Positions 51,780 through 59,650 of a DNA stretch of 64,000 nucleotides are shown here, in pieces. Position 1 is the first letter of the stretch. Every line of letters begins with the position of its first letter. This stretch comes from Chloroflexota bacterium (GTDB lineage Bacteria; Chloroflexota; Anaerolineae; Anaerolineales; Villigracilaceae), in NCBI GenBank assembly GCA_016235425.1, contig JACRLC010000010.1, positions 1 to 64,000 on the forward strand, given 5' to 3'. Under the pieces are notes generated by a model that worked only from the letters and a program-made list of their open reading frames with translations, made no database searches and had not been told where the DNA came from. Both the position numbers and the translations under genes were made by a program.

Positions 51780-52505
51780 TCAAATGGAAGCATGTGCGAA
51801 AAATTCCGCAACCTCCGCGCTCGCCGGAGCCGACCGGATATGCCCGGGCAGTCCCACTTGTTGAATACTGGAATTCAAAAAAATTGCCATGCGAGTCGCC
51901 AGTTTTTCAGCCTCCATAATATTGTGCGTGACGAACAGTGTCGTTGCGCCTGTTTCGGGCAGGAGAACACGCAGGTCATCCAGAAGCCTTGAACGGGTGG
52001 GGGGATCGAGCGCGGAAAAAGGTTCATCGAGCAGGAGCAGTTGCGGTTCCAACACCAAAGCGCGCGCCAGGCTCACGCGTTGCGCCTCGCCTCCCGAAAG
52101 CTCGTTCGCGCGGCGCGCCTTCAAATGCGCGATGCCCAGCCGTTCCAGCCACTTTTGCACGCGCGGCCCAATCTCATCTTTGCAGACGCCCCGAAACCGA
52201 AGACCGATGGCGACATTTTCATAAACCGACGTATCGAACAACAGCGGGTCCTGCATCACAAGCGCCAGCCGCCGACGATAAACCGCGTCCGACTCCGCCC
52301 GGGCCTGCTCACCGTTAAACAGAATTTGTCCATGCTCAAAGCGGACCAGCCGCGCCAGCGCCAGCAGGAGCGTACTCTTGCCCGCGCCATTCGGTCCAAC
52401 CACGGCCAGCACGTCCCCGCGCTCGATATCCAGCGACTCGACCTGTAACGCGATTTTTTCGCCGCGCTTTACCACCAGGCTGCGGATTTGAACCAGCGTG
52501 TTCAT
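51780..52505 (-). CDS. tupC: Tungstate ABC transporter ATP-binding protein
   Basis: 241 residues. Walker A GPNGAGKSTLLLALA near 36, Q-loop VMQDPL near 82, signature NELSGGEAQRVSLARAL near 137, Walker B LLLLDEPFSALDPP near 157 and the H-loop FVTHNI. It powers the TupB channel. Its ATG overlaps the tupB stop (ATGA). The operon order tupABC with a TupA-type binding protein supports tungstate as substrate; molybdate cannot be excluded. Confidence 0.88.
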   Translation of the reverse strand: MNTLVQIRSLVVKRGEKIALQVESLDIERGDVLAVVGPNGAGKSTLLLALARLVRFEHGQILFNGEQARAESDAVYRRRLALVMQDPLLFDTSVYENVAIGLRFRGVCKDEIGPRVQKWLERLGIAHLKARRANELSGGEAQRVSLARALVLEPQLLLLDEPFSALDPPTRSRLLDDLRVLLPETGATTLFVTHNIMEAEKLATRMAIFLNSSIQQVGLPGHIRSAPASAEVAEFFAHASI

Positions 52506-53155
52506 CGTTTCGCTCCGCGTTGCTGAATCAATGTCAATGCCCAGTTGACGAGGAACGTGATCACTAAAAGCAGAATGGCGAGTGCGATGGCGAGGTCGAA
52601 ATTGCCCTTGCCGGTTTCAAGCACGATGGCTGTGGTCAATACGCGCGTTTGAAAGCGAATGTTTCCACCCACCATCATGGACGCGCCGACTTCTGAAATG
52701 ACAGCGCCGAACCCTGCCATCAATGCGGCCAACAGGGGCAGGCGGGCTTCATGCCATAGTTTCAAGATCATTTGCACTCTGGATGCGCCGAGCCCGAGCA
52801 GTTGCAGTTGAAAACGCGGATCGAGGGCCTGCAATGCCGCGGTGGTGAGTCCGGTCACGACCGGAAACGCGATCACAACCTGGGCGATGATGATGGCTGA
52901 AGGAGTGTAGATCAACTTCAAACCGCCAAGCGGCCCCGAACGCCAAAGCATGAGCGCCACAAACAGACCGACAACCACGGGCGGCAATCCCATGCCGGTA
53001 TTGACGATGCTCAACAAAAAGGAGCGCCCCGGAAACTTGCCCAACGCCAATACAGTACCCAGAGGCAATCCGATCACCAGGCTGATGAAGGTGGCAAGCG
53101 CCGAGATTTGAAGAGATAGAAATGTGATTTGCCAGGTTTCAGGGTCTAGGAACAT
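52502..53155 (-). CDS. tupB: Tungstate ABC transporter permease
   Basis: 217 residues with five to six membrane segments and the BPD_transp_1 EAA loop around GLGASRVQMILKLWHEARLP near 122. It pairs with TupC and TupA. The start follows a strong hairpin located between tupA and this gene; GAAACTTAAAC before the ATG gives no clear ribosome-binding site, which suggests lower translation than tupA. Confidence 0.9.
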   Translation of the reverse strand: MFLDPETWQITFLSLQISALATFISLVIGLPLGTVLALGKFPGRSFLLSIVNTGMGLPPVVVGLFVALMLWRSGPLGGLKLIYTPSAIIIAQVVIAFPVVTGLTTAALQALDPRFQLQLLGLGASRVQMILKLWHEARLPLLAALMAGFGAVISEVGASMMVGGNIRFQTRVLTTAIVLETGKGNFDLAIALAILLLVITFLVNWALTLIQQRGAKR

Positions 53156-53163
53156 GTTTAAGT

Positions 53164-53193
53164 TTCAGGGGCAGTCATAACGACTGCCCCTGA
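53164..53193 (-). terminator. Intercistronic hairpin between tupA and tupB
   Basis: CAGGGGCAGTC-GTTAT-GACTGCCCCTG on the minus strand, 11-bp perfect arms with no T-run after it. It more likely protects the tupA message or partly attenuates than ends transcription. Confidence 0.65.
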
Positions 53194-53208
53194 GTAAAGG
53201 CTATTTTA

Positions 53209-54150
53209 TTACAAACCTAAATCTGCATCGGTCTTATCGGCATCGGGATGGAAGAGCGGCTGGCCGAATTCTTCAACGCCAAACTGCCCAATGAGCTCCT
53301 GCGTGGCTGGATCAATGATGAAGTTGGCGAAGGCAAGCGCGCCTTCATAATTAACCTTGGGCCATTTGTCGGGATTCACGGTGATGACGTGATAGACATT
53401 CAGCAAGGTATTGTTGCCTTCGAGCAGGATTTCAAGCTGAACATTGCCCTTGTTGGCAAGGTAGGTGGCGCGGTCGGTGAGAATGTAAGCGCCCTTCTCG
53501 GAAGCAACAGTGAGCGAAGCACCCATGCCCTGTCCCGTTTCAATGTACCAGGCCTGTCCCTTGGGATCAAGCTCGGCCTTCGTCCAGAAGCTCAATTCCT
53601 TTTTGTGCGTGCCGGAGTCATCGCCGCGTGAGACGAACGGCGCGGCGGCATTATAAATGGCAATGAAAGCATCTTTGGGGCCGAGTTCTTTGATGCCCGC
53701 AGGATCATCCGCCGGGCCGACGATGATGAAGTCATTGTGCATGACGAGCATACGATCCTTGCCAAAGCCGCCGTCCATGAAGGTGACTTCGGAGGAGGGG
53801 GCATGGACGAGCAGGACATCGGCGTTGCCTTCTTCGCCCATCTTGAGCGCTTCGCCGGTTCCGACGGCGATGGTTTGGACGGTGTAGCCAGTCTGTTCCT
53901 GGAACATGGGCACAAGCACATCGAGCAAACCGGAATCCTGAGTGGAGGTGGTGGTGGCGAGGATCAGGGTCGGGTTGGCGGGCGCTTCGGTTGGCGCTTC
54001 CGTAGTCGGGGCCTCGGTGGTAACAGGGGCTTCGGTCCCCTGCGGGGATGATATAACGGGAGCAGCCGTCGGCGCGGCCGATCCGCAAGCTGACAACACG
54101 AGGGTAAGGGCCAGGCTGAAAGTGAGGAACAATTTGGTCATGCGGGGCAT
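53209..54150 (-). CDS. tupA: Tungstate-binding lipoprotein
   Basis: 313 residues. Lipoprotein signal with lipobox LSAC (C22), a Thr/Glu/Pro linker, then the PBP-like domain opening LATTTSTQDSGLLDVL, the hallmark of TupA proteins, and GGFGKDRMLVMHNDFIIVGP near 130. It binds tungstate outside the membrane for TupBC. Tungsten uptake fits aldehyde or formate-type tungstoenzymes of anaerobes, none of which is in the window. AAGGAG lies about 12 bases before the ATG at 54150. Confidence 0.9.
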   Translation of the reverse strand: MPRMTKLFLTFSLALTLVLSACGSAAPTAAPVISSPQGTEAPVTTEAPTTEAPTEAPANPTLILATTTSTQDSGLLDVLVPMFQEQTGYTVQTIAVGTGEALKMGEEGNADVLLVHAPSSEVTFMDGGFGKDRMLVMHNDFIIVGPADDPAGIKELGPKDAFIAIYNAAAPFVSRGDDSGTHKKELSFWTKAELDPKGQAWYIETGQGMGASLTVASEKGAYILTDRATYLANKGNVQLEILLEGNNTLLNVYHVITVNPDKWPKVNYEGALAFANFIIDPATQELIGQFGVEEFGQPLFHPDADKTDADLGL

Positions 54151-54323
54151 TCTCACTCGTTCTCCTTGTGTAAGATTTTCAATTAAGGGAAAACTTAATT
54201 GTAAGCAAGTATAAATCAAATACTCCCAGAGTGGAATATCCTTAAGTTCGGTTGTTTTTATTAGCCAGGGGGAGATTGCCTGTACCTTCGACCAGGTTCA
54301 CGCCGAAGGGGAGATCCTGTAAG

Positions 54324-54360
54324 TTTGACGGCGGCAGGATGAGGGTCCGATTTTGAGGCG
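54324..54360 (+). repeat. 37-bp direct repeat, left copy
   Basis: TTTGACGGCGGCAGGATGAG and 17 further bases; the copy at 59605-59641 differs at one position. The two copies bracket the SLH protein gene. The 54151-54599 gap otherwise holds the inverted repeat and terminator listed next; a 65-codon frame on the minus strand is not convincing. Confidence 0.85.
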
Positions 54361-54411
54361 AGTTATCAGGCTGTTGATTCCTTATGAAATTTGAAAACCC
54401 AAAACGGTAAC

Positions 54412-54471
54412 TACCATCCCGCAGGTTTTGGTGATTCAACCGTGTTTTGCCGAGAAGTCTGCGGGATGGTA
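54412..54471. repeat. TACCATCCCGCAG inverted repeat
   Basis: Thirteen-base perfect arms (54412-54424, 54459-54471) around a 34-nt loop. It is related to the CGTCCCGCAGGTT repeat at 22873. Confidence 0.65.
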
Positions 54472-54526
54472 TATCGGATTTGAATCTAAAAAATCTTCAG
54501 GAACATTCATATCGCCAAAGCCATTC

Positions 54527-54562
54527 AAAAGTGCCTTTGGCGACCCTGCCAAAGGCACTTTT
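54527..54562. terminator. Terminator after the SLH protein gene
   Basis: Fourteen-base perfect arms AAAAGTGCCTTTGG/CCAAAGGCACTTTT with an 8-nt loop, T-rich on both strands, 38 bp beyond the stop. Confidence 0.85.
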
Positions 54563-54599
54563 TTGTACTTTTACTTGAAGAACTTGCTAAGGCAGTCTA

Positions 54600-57500
54600 T
54601 TATGGTAGGGCAAACATCTTGTCGATGAAGACAGCCATTTCGGCGCGGGTGACGTTGTTATCGGGGCAGTAGAGATTGGCGCCACAGCCGCTGGTGATGC
54701 CTTCCGCCGCCAGTTGCTTGATCCAGGCCGCCGCCCAGTAGGTGGTAGGCACATCGGTGAAGCCGGTGCTGCTTCCAACCGCCGGGGGCGCGTAAGACGA
54801 GCCGTGTTCGGCTTTCAGCAGGAAGACTGCCATTTGAGCGCGGGTGACCGGGCTATCTGGGCAGTAGGCCAGCGGGGAAGTGGTGCAACCGCTTGTTACG
54901 CCAGCCGCATACAGATGCTCGATCCAAGTCCAGGCCCAGTAAGTGTTTGGCACATCCACAAACGTGACGGGTGCCGCCATCAGGGTCAAGTCGACCGGGA
55001 TAATCATGTCGCCGTACGGCGTGTCGCTCACAACGCGTAGGTAGCCTTCATAGGGTCCATCGGCCATGCCGGTCGCATCCACGTTGACTGTGATGTTTGT
55101 GGCAATTCCGGAAGCAAGTGTGCTGGTACTGGGAGTGGCGCTTAGCCAAGTGGCTTGCCAGCCGCAAGCGCCGGTTTCGCCGGAGTTAGCCTTGTAGACC
55201 AGCTTGTTGCCCTGGTTGACGGCCCACAGGTTGCCGTTGCAATCCATCTCGAGGCCGGCCTGTTTATAGTCGGCAAAGGCATGCACGCCAGCGTTCATCA
55301 AGTTAAAGGCGCCGACGATGCTGTAGGAGTCGTTGACGTCCAGAACGTACACATCGTACAAGCCAAACGAGGTGTCGGAGGCGGAGTTGGTCATCGCGAA
55401 GAGATGGCCGCTGACTGGGTTGAAGGCCAGACCGGAGATATCCAAGTTGGCGTTCACTGAATCCAGGATGGTGCCATCCGGGGCGAAGTGATTGATGATC
55501 CCGTCAGTCCATGAACCGGTATAGTACGTGTTCGTGGCTGGGTCAAAGGCTAGGCCACGCTCGCTTGTGCCAAAGTCTGGGCAGATGGCGTTGCCGGTAT
55601 CCAACATGGTGACAGGGTCCATCTCGTAGATGCAGTTGTCGCCGCCTACATTCACCTGCCAGAGCATACCGGTGAGGGAGTTGTAGGCCATATCTCCACC
55701 GAACGAGCCCACCCATGGAGTAGTATCAATGGTGTCGCCGGTGTTGGTGCCATCGGCCAGGAAGCGGTAATTCAAATCATCGCCGCCCGCAGCGCCAAGG
55801 TTGCCAATCCACATATCGTTGGCGTCGGTGTTGAAGCCGATGCCCCACGGGTAGACCAAGCCGGTAGACCAGGCGGTCGTCACATCGCCAGCCGCCAGAG
55901 GCGTTACTTCAGTTGGCTGCCCGGTGAAGCGGGTCTTGCTGGCATCCATATCGTTCAAGTTCTTGGGACCAACATGGCGGGTGTTGTCAGCAAACGGTCC
56001 GGTGGGGGTCAGGGAAGGAACCGGCCCATCAACCGGGAAGATCTTGAATTCGGTCGGCAGGCCGCCGGGGTTGCCGAATTCAATTGGGGCTGAACGGGTT
56101 CGGGCTTCATTATCGTAAATGATGAAGGAACGGCTACCAGGATCGGCAGACAGGTCGCCGGCTGGCAGGATGAAGTCGAAGCCCACGGTTCCGCCGGCCA
56201 TTACAGTCACGGTCTCATCATCCACCCCATAGTAGGGCGAGAAGGGCGCACTGGCCGATAGCGCTTGCGCACCGGATGGTTGCCCGATGACATATAACTG
56301 CGCAGGCTGGGCCGAGTCGGCGGAGGAGTCAATCAGAGTGGCAAGGTTGCTAATCCCATCCTCCACTTGGGCATCCATGACGAGCATGCCGTTGTTTGCA
56401 TCCAGAACCGAGCCGATGACCAGGCCGCCGGAAGCGAGGGGATCGCAACTGCCGATGCTTACTTCGTCAATTTGGGCGTACCAATCATAGTTGGAGACCA
56501 AGTCGTAGTAATGCCAGCGCAACTGGAAGTTTGTGCTGCCAGTGATGGTTGGAGCCAGATCGAGTCCAACTCCCACGCCGGGCGTGCTATAAAGCGCGCC
56601 GTGATTTTCGCTCCAACTAATCAGGTTCGTCCAGGCACCGCCATCCACTTTGATGTCCAGATCAAGCGCCTCAAAGCTGTATTGCTGGTAATTTGCCAGG
56701 TAGGTCAGCAAAGTCCCAGATGTCAGGCTGGCGGTGGTGATGACCGGCGAGATCAATTCGGTGTCGTAATCCACCGTGCCAACCGCGTCGCTGTTAACAT
56801 CTGCCGCTGTGCCGCTACCGCCGGTATAGTTGCCATCGCCCCAATTGGAACTCAAATCCCAAGTTACGCCGAAACCGGCATTATCCACCACTGTCCAGGT
56901 TCCAGGCATGGTGGCACCGTCAAATCCTTCGTAGAAATCGGAGGATTGGACATAGCCGGGTGCCTGGCAGGAAATCAGGTCGGCACTCAGGGTGAAATTC
57001 TGGGTGGCATCAGCGGCCACAGTCACCAGGGTATTATTTGGGTCATACCCATCGCTCATGGCGTTGACCGTGAAGGTGTAGGGCGCGTCCACCAATGCAA
57101 CGCTGAAGGCACCAGTCACCGGATCGGTGAAGATCGGGCTGTATGGGTAGTCTGTAATGTCAATGGCCGCATACAGAGGCCAGCCGGTGGTTGCGTTTGT
57201 CACCACGCCGGAGATAGTGTGTGTGGCTGCTACAGTGAGGGCAAAGTTCTGGGTGGTAGTTCCGCCGTTAGTTACGCTCAGGCCGGTTACGGTCTGGGAG
57301 ACATAGCCGTATTTCGAAGCAGTCACATCATAGGAGCCGGCCGGGACATCAATGGTGTAATGACCGGTGGCGTCGGTAATCGTGCTATAGCCGCCGGTAA
57401 GTTCTATGGCCGCATCCATGAGCGGGCTGGACGACGCATCAGTCACAAGGCCGGTCAGGGTTCCGGTGGGCAGGCTGGTGCAGGACGGGAACTTAAAGGA

Positions 57501-59180
57501 GCCAACCCGTGTTTTCCAGGGGGCCGAACCGGTGTATGCCATGTATTCCTGGGTATACCAGAAAGTGCAGCCATCGGTGGGGTCCACTGCCATCATGCTG
57601 TAATCGCCCCACCGGCTGGCCGAGTGGGTTTGCGAGCCGCCGCCGGTGATGAGGGTGGCTTCACCTTGCGGCAGGGTATTAAGTGGGTCGCCGGGCAAAC
57701 GTCCGGTATAACGGATGGATGGGTAGGTGGAACTGCTGGAAACGGAATAGCCGAGGGCAATATCGCCGGCATCATCCATGGCGACGGACCCCATCCAGCG
57801 GTTTTCAGTGGTGGGGGCATACACGCCTTCCTGGTACATAGCCAGACCGCTGCCCGTGTCGCGCAGTTCGAACCAGTGGACACCGGCCTGGTCGGTGGCC
57901 GCATCCACTGTGTGGTTGCCAACGATGGTTTGGTAGGAACCGAAGTCGCGGTATTGCAGGCGGTACATCAGGCGGTCATTAATCGCATCCAGTTTTTCGG
58001 TGGTGCCGGGTTGCGGGATGCAGTCGCGCCCGCTGCCGCCGCAGGAGATGGTCGGATCTACATCGGCGGTAGCGATTGTCAGGTTGGGATCGAAGGCGGC
58101 GTTCAAGCCGAAGGTGGTGTTGGCTGGGGTGACCCAGTCGGTGTGGAATTCCCACACGCGCAGGGTGTCTGCTGGGTCGCCGAGCCAGGTGCTGTCGTCC
58201 CATTCCATGAAGTAGTTGGGGGTGCCAGCCACGGGGGTGGGGCCGTCCAAGTCGGAGGGCAACATGCCGCCGAAATTGAGCGTGGAAGCGCCCACATCAA
58301 TGTAGATCATGCGGGCGGTCAGGCCGGCGAGCATGGCATCGCGTTCAAAGACGGCCACACCGGCACCTTCCCAGGGATTGGGGAACACGCCGTTAAATTG
58401 GTTAACGCTCATGTAGTAGCCATCCGGCCAAACGCCGAATTTCGGGTAGTCATTCATCAGGGTCGTGCTGGTTTGGAAGTCGTACAGGTACCAAACGCCT
58501 AGTGGGTCCGCAGTGGCGGAGATGGCGATACATTGGTGGAAATCGTTCGGAAAGCTCAAAGCGAACTGGCTCATCATCCAGCGGTTGGCAAGATGGTCAA
58601 ACTGGGTGATGGGGTCGCCGTCGTTGTTGGTATCGCAGATCGTGCCGGTACCAGACCACAGGGTATTGCCTGCAGCAGGGCCGTACAGCGAGGTAACGGC
58701 GGTCGGGTTGGTCACATCCCAGATTTGGAAGGACAAGTTGACCCACTGGATGTAATATTTTGTGCCAGTGGCGGGGTCGTAGCCGATGTCACCCTGTGTG
58801 TCAGGAGGCAGTACACCGTTGACATTACTGACTCCTTCAAAGTTGGCAGTGGTAGCGGGCATACTATTGCCAATGATATCGGTTTGCACCGCGGCATCAG
58901 AGCCTCCAGATGCTCCATTCTCGGTCTTGGGGAGCGTCAGGCGTTCCCGAAGATCTTTGATGGGCATTTCCCTGGAATCTTTGGGGGCGGCGGGGATGGA
59001 GGTCAATGAGCCGAGGGGCTTACTGGCGCCGACAAAAGAAGCATCAATCACTTGCATGCCAGTTTTTGGGGTAGCCTGTGGGGTATCAATTGGTGCGGCA
59101 TGGGCCGGGCCAATAGGGCTGATGAACATTGCCAGCAGGGTTACAAGGCTGGCAAGTCGCCATAAATGTTTAGTACGCAT
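54600..59180 (-). CDS. Giant secreted surface protein with SLH domains
   Basis: 1526 residues. A Sec signal at 1-28 (AHA cleavage), a propeller-like N-terminal region to about 560 (WVNLSFQIWDVTNPTAV, YSVSSSSTYPSIRYTG), two carboxypeptidase-regulatory-like beta domains at about 568-650 and 655-735, a jelly-roll at about 740-913, a second propeller-like region to about 1330, and two SLH repeats at 1403-1526 (FVDVPNTYWAWTWIEHLYAAG, TDVPTTYWAAAWIKQLAAEG). SLH domains bind pyruvylated wall polymers, so it is probably cell-surface bound. The Cys-Xn-Cys pairs may form disulfides. AAAGGGAG precedes the ATG. Confidence 0.88.
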   Translation of the reverse strand: MRTKHLWRLASLVTLLAMFISPIGPAHAAPIDTPQATPKTGMQVIDASFVGASKPLGSLTSIPAAPKDSREMPIKDLRERLTLPKTENGASGGSDAAVQTDIIGNSMPATTANFEGVSNVNGVLPPDTQGDIGYDPATGTKYYIQWVNLSFQIWDVTNPTAVTSLYGPAAGNTLWSGTGTICDTNNDGDPITQFDHLANRWMMSQFALSFPNDFHQCIAISATADPLGVWYLYDFQTSTTLMNDYPKFGVWPDGYYMSVNQFNGVFPNPWEGAGVAVFERDAMLAGLTARMIYIDVGASTLNFGGMLPSDLDGPTPVAGTPNYFMEWDDSTWLGDPADTLRVWEFHTDWVTPANTTFGLNAAFDPNLTIATADVDPTISCGGSGRDCIPQPGTTEKLDAINDRLMYRLQYRDFGSYQTIVGNHTVDAATDQAGVHWFELRDTGSGLAMYQEGVYAPTTENRWMGSVAMDDAGDIALGYSVSSSSTYPSIRYTGRLPGDPLNTLPQGEATLITGGGSQTHSASRWGDYSMMAVDPTDGCTFWYTQEYMAYTGSAPWKTRVGSFKFPSCTSLPTGTLTGLVTDASSSPLMDAAIELTGGYSTITDATGHYTIDVPAGSYDVTASKYGYVSQTVTGLSVTNGGTTTQNFALTVAATHTISGVVTNATTGWPLYAAIDITDYPYSPIFTDPVTGAFSVALVDAPYTFTVNAMSDGYDPNNTLVTVAADATQNFTLSADLISCQAPGYVQSSDFYEGFDGATMPGTWTVVDNAGFGVTWDLSSNWGDGNYTGGSGTAADVNSDAVGTVDYDTELISPVITTASLTSGTLLTYLANYQQYSFEALDLDIKVDGGAWTNLISWSENHGALYSTPGVGVGLDLAPTITGSTNFQLRWHYYDLVSNYDWYAQIDEVSIGSCDPLASGGLVIGSVLDANNGMLVMDAQVEDGISNLATLIDSSADSAQPAQLYVIGQPSGAQALSASAPFSPYYGVDDETVTVMAGGTVGFDFILPAGDLSADPGSRSFIIYDNEARTRSAPIEFGNPGGLPTEFKIFPVDGPVPSLTPTGPFADNTRHVGPKNLNDMDASKTRFTGQPTEVTPLAAGDVTTAWSTGLVYPWGIGFNTDANDMWIGNLGAAGGDDLNYRFLADGTNTGDTIDTTPWVGSFGGDMAYNSLTGMLWQVNVGGDNCIYEMDPVTMLDTGNAICPDFGTSERGLAFDPATNTYYTGSWTDGIINHFAPDGTILDSVNANLDISGLAFNPVSGHLFAMTNSASDTSFGLYDVYVLDVNDSYSIVGAFNLMNAGVHAFADYKQAGLEMDCNGNLWAVNQGNKLVYKANSGETGACGWQATWLSATPSTSTLASGIATNITVNVDATGMADGPYEGYLRVVSDTPYGDMIIPVDLTLMAAPVTFVDVPNTYWAWTWIEHLYAAGVTSGCTTSPLAYCPDSPVTRAQMAVFLLKAEHGSSYAPPAVGSSTGFTDVPTTYWAAAWIKQLAAEGITSGCGANLYCPDNNVTRAEMAVFIDKMFALP

Positions 59181-59604
59181 GTTTTTGTGAACTCCCTTTC
59201 AAGATGTTTTGAAATTTTGCTCAAACTACTGCACCGAGAACAACATTGTTCATGCTATATCGCCTGCCTCACCTCCTCTTTTCTCTTTGAGTTGTTTGAA
59301 ATATGCCCACATAACACTAATCATCCTTTAATGTAAGGATATTTGTTGGATTTGTCAAGTGTTTTCAACAATTCTCAAAACAGGCAATGATTTAGCTGTC
59401 GCGGGAAGATAAGTGCATTTCAGCGTGTTACGCCCGTATAGTGGAATACCTGAAAAAATCGTTTCTCATAATGGGAATGTTGTACTTTTTACCCATCAAG
59501 CTGTTTCATAGATTGATCGTCCCAACGATGGTGACGGGGATGATGCGCGCACTGATGTGGTAGTTCTAAATTGACGATGGAATGTGCAAGTGAGATTTGC
59601 AAAA
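59181..59604. other. Non-coding AT-rich region upstream of the SLH gene
   Basis: No convincing gene. The 160 bases before the SLH gene on the minus strand include a GAGGAGGTGAGG stretch near 59270 followed by very short frames of 20 and 10 codons, possibly a leader. The rest is unremarkable. Confidence 0.5.
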
Positions 59605-59641
59605 TTTGACGGCGGCAGGATCAGGGTCCGATTTTGAGGCG
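59605..59641 (+). repeat. 37-bp direct repeat, right copy
   Basis: Same orientation and sequence as 54324-54360 except for one base (GATCAG for GATGAG). It ends 10 bp after the stop of the HD-GYP gene. Confidence 0.85.
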
Positions 59642-59650
59642 GGGCGTTCA

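Noticed and set aside
54242-54439. A 65-codon frame on the minus strand including the 37-bp repeat
   Set aside because: No ribosome-binding site or family; the second repeat copy gives the same short peptide out of context, so it only reflects the repeat.
56367-58502. A 711-codon open frame on the plus strand inside the SLH gene
   Set aside because: It is antisense to a clear secreted multidomain protein, has no recognisable motifs and shows the composition of a codon-bias shadow.
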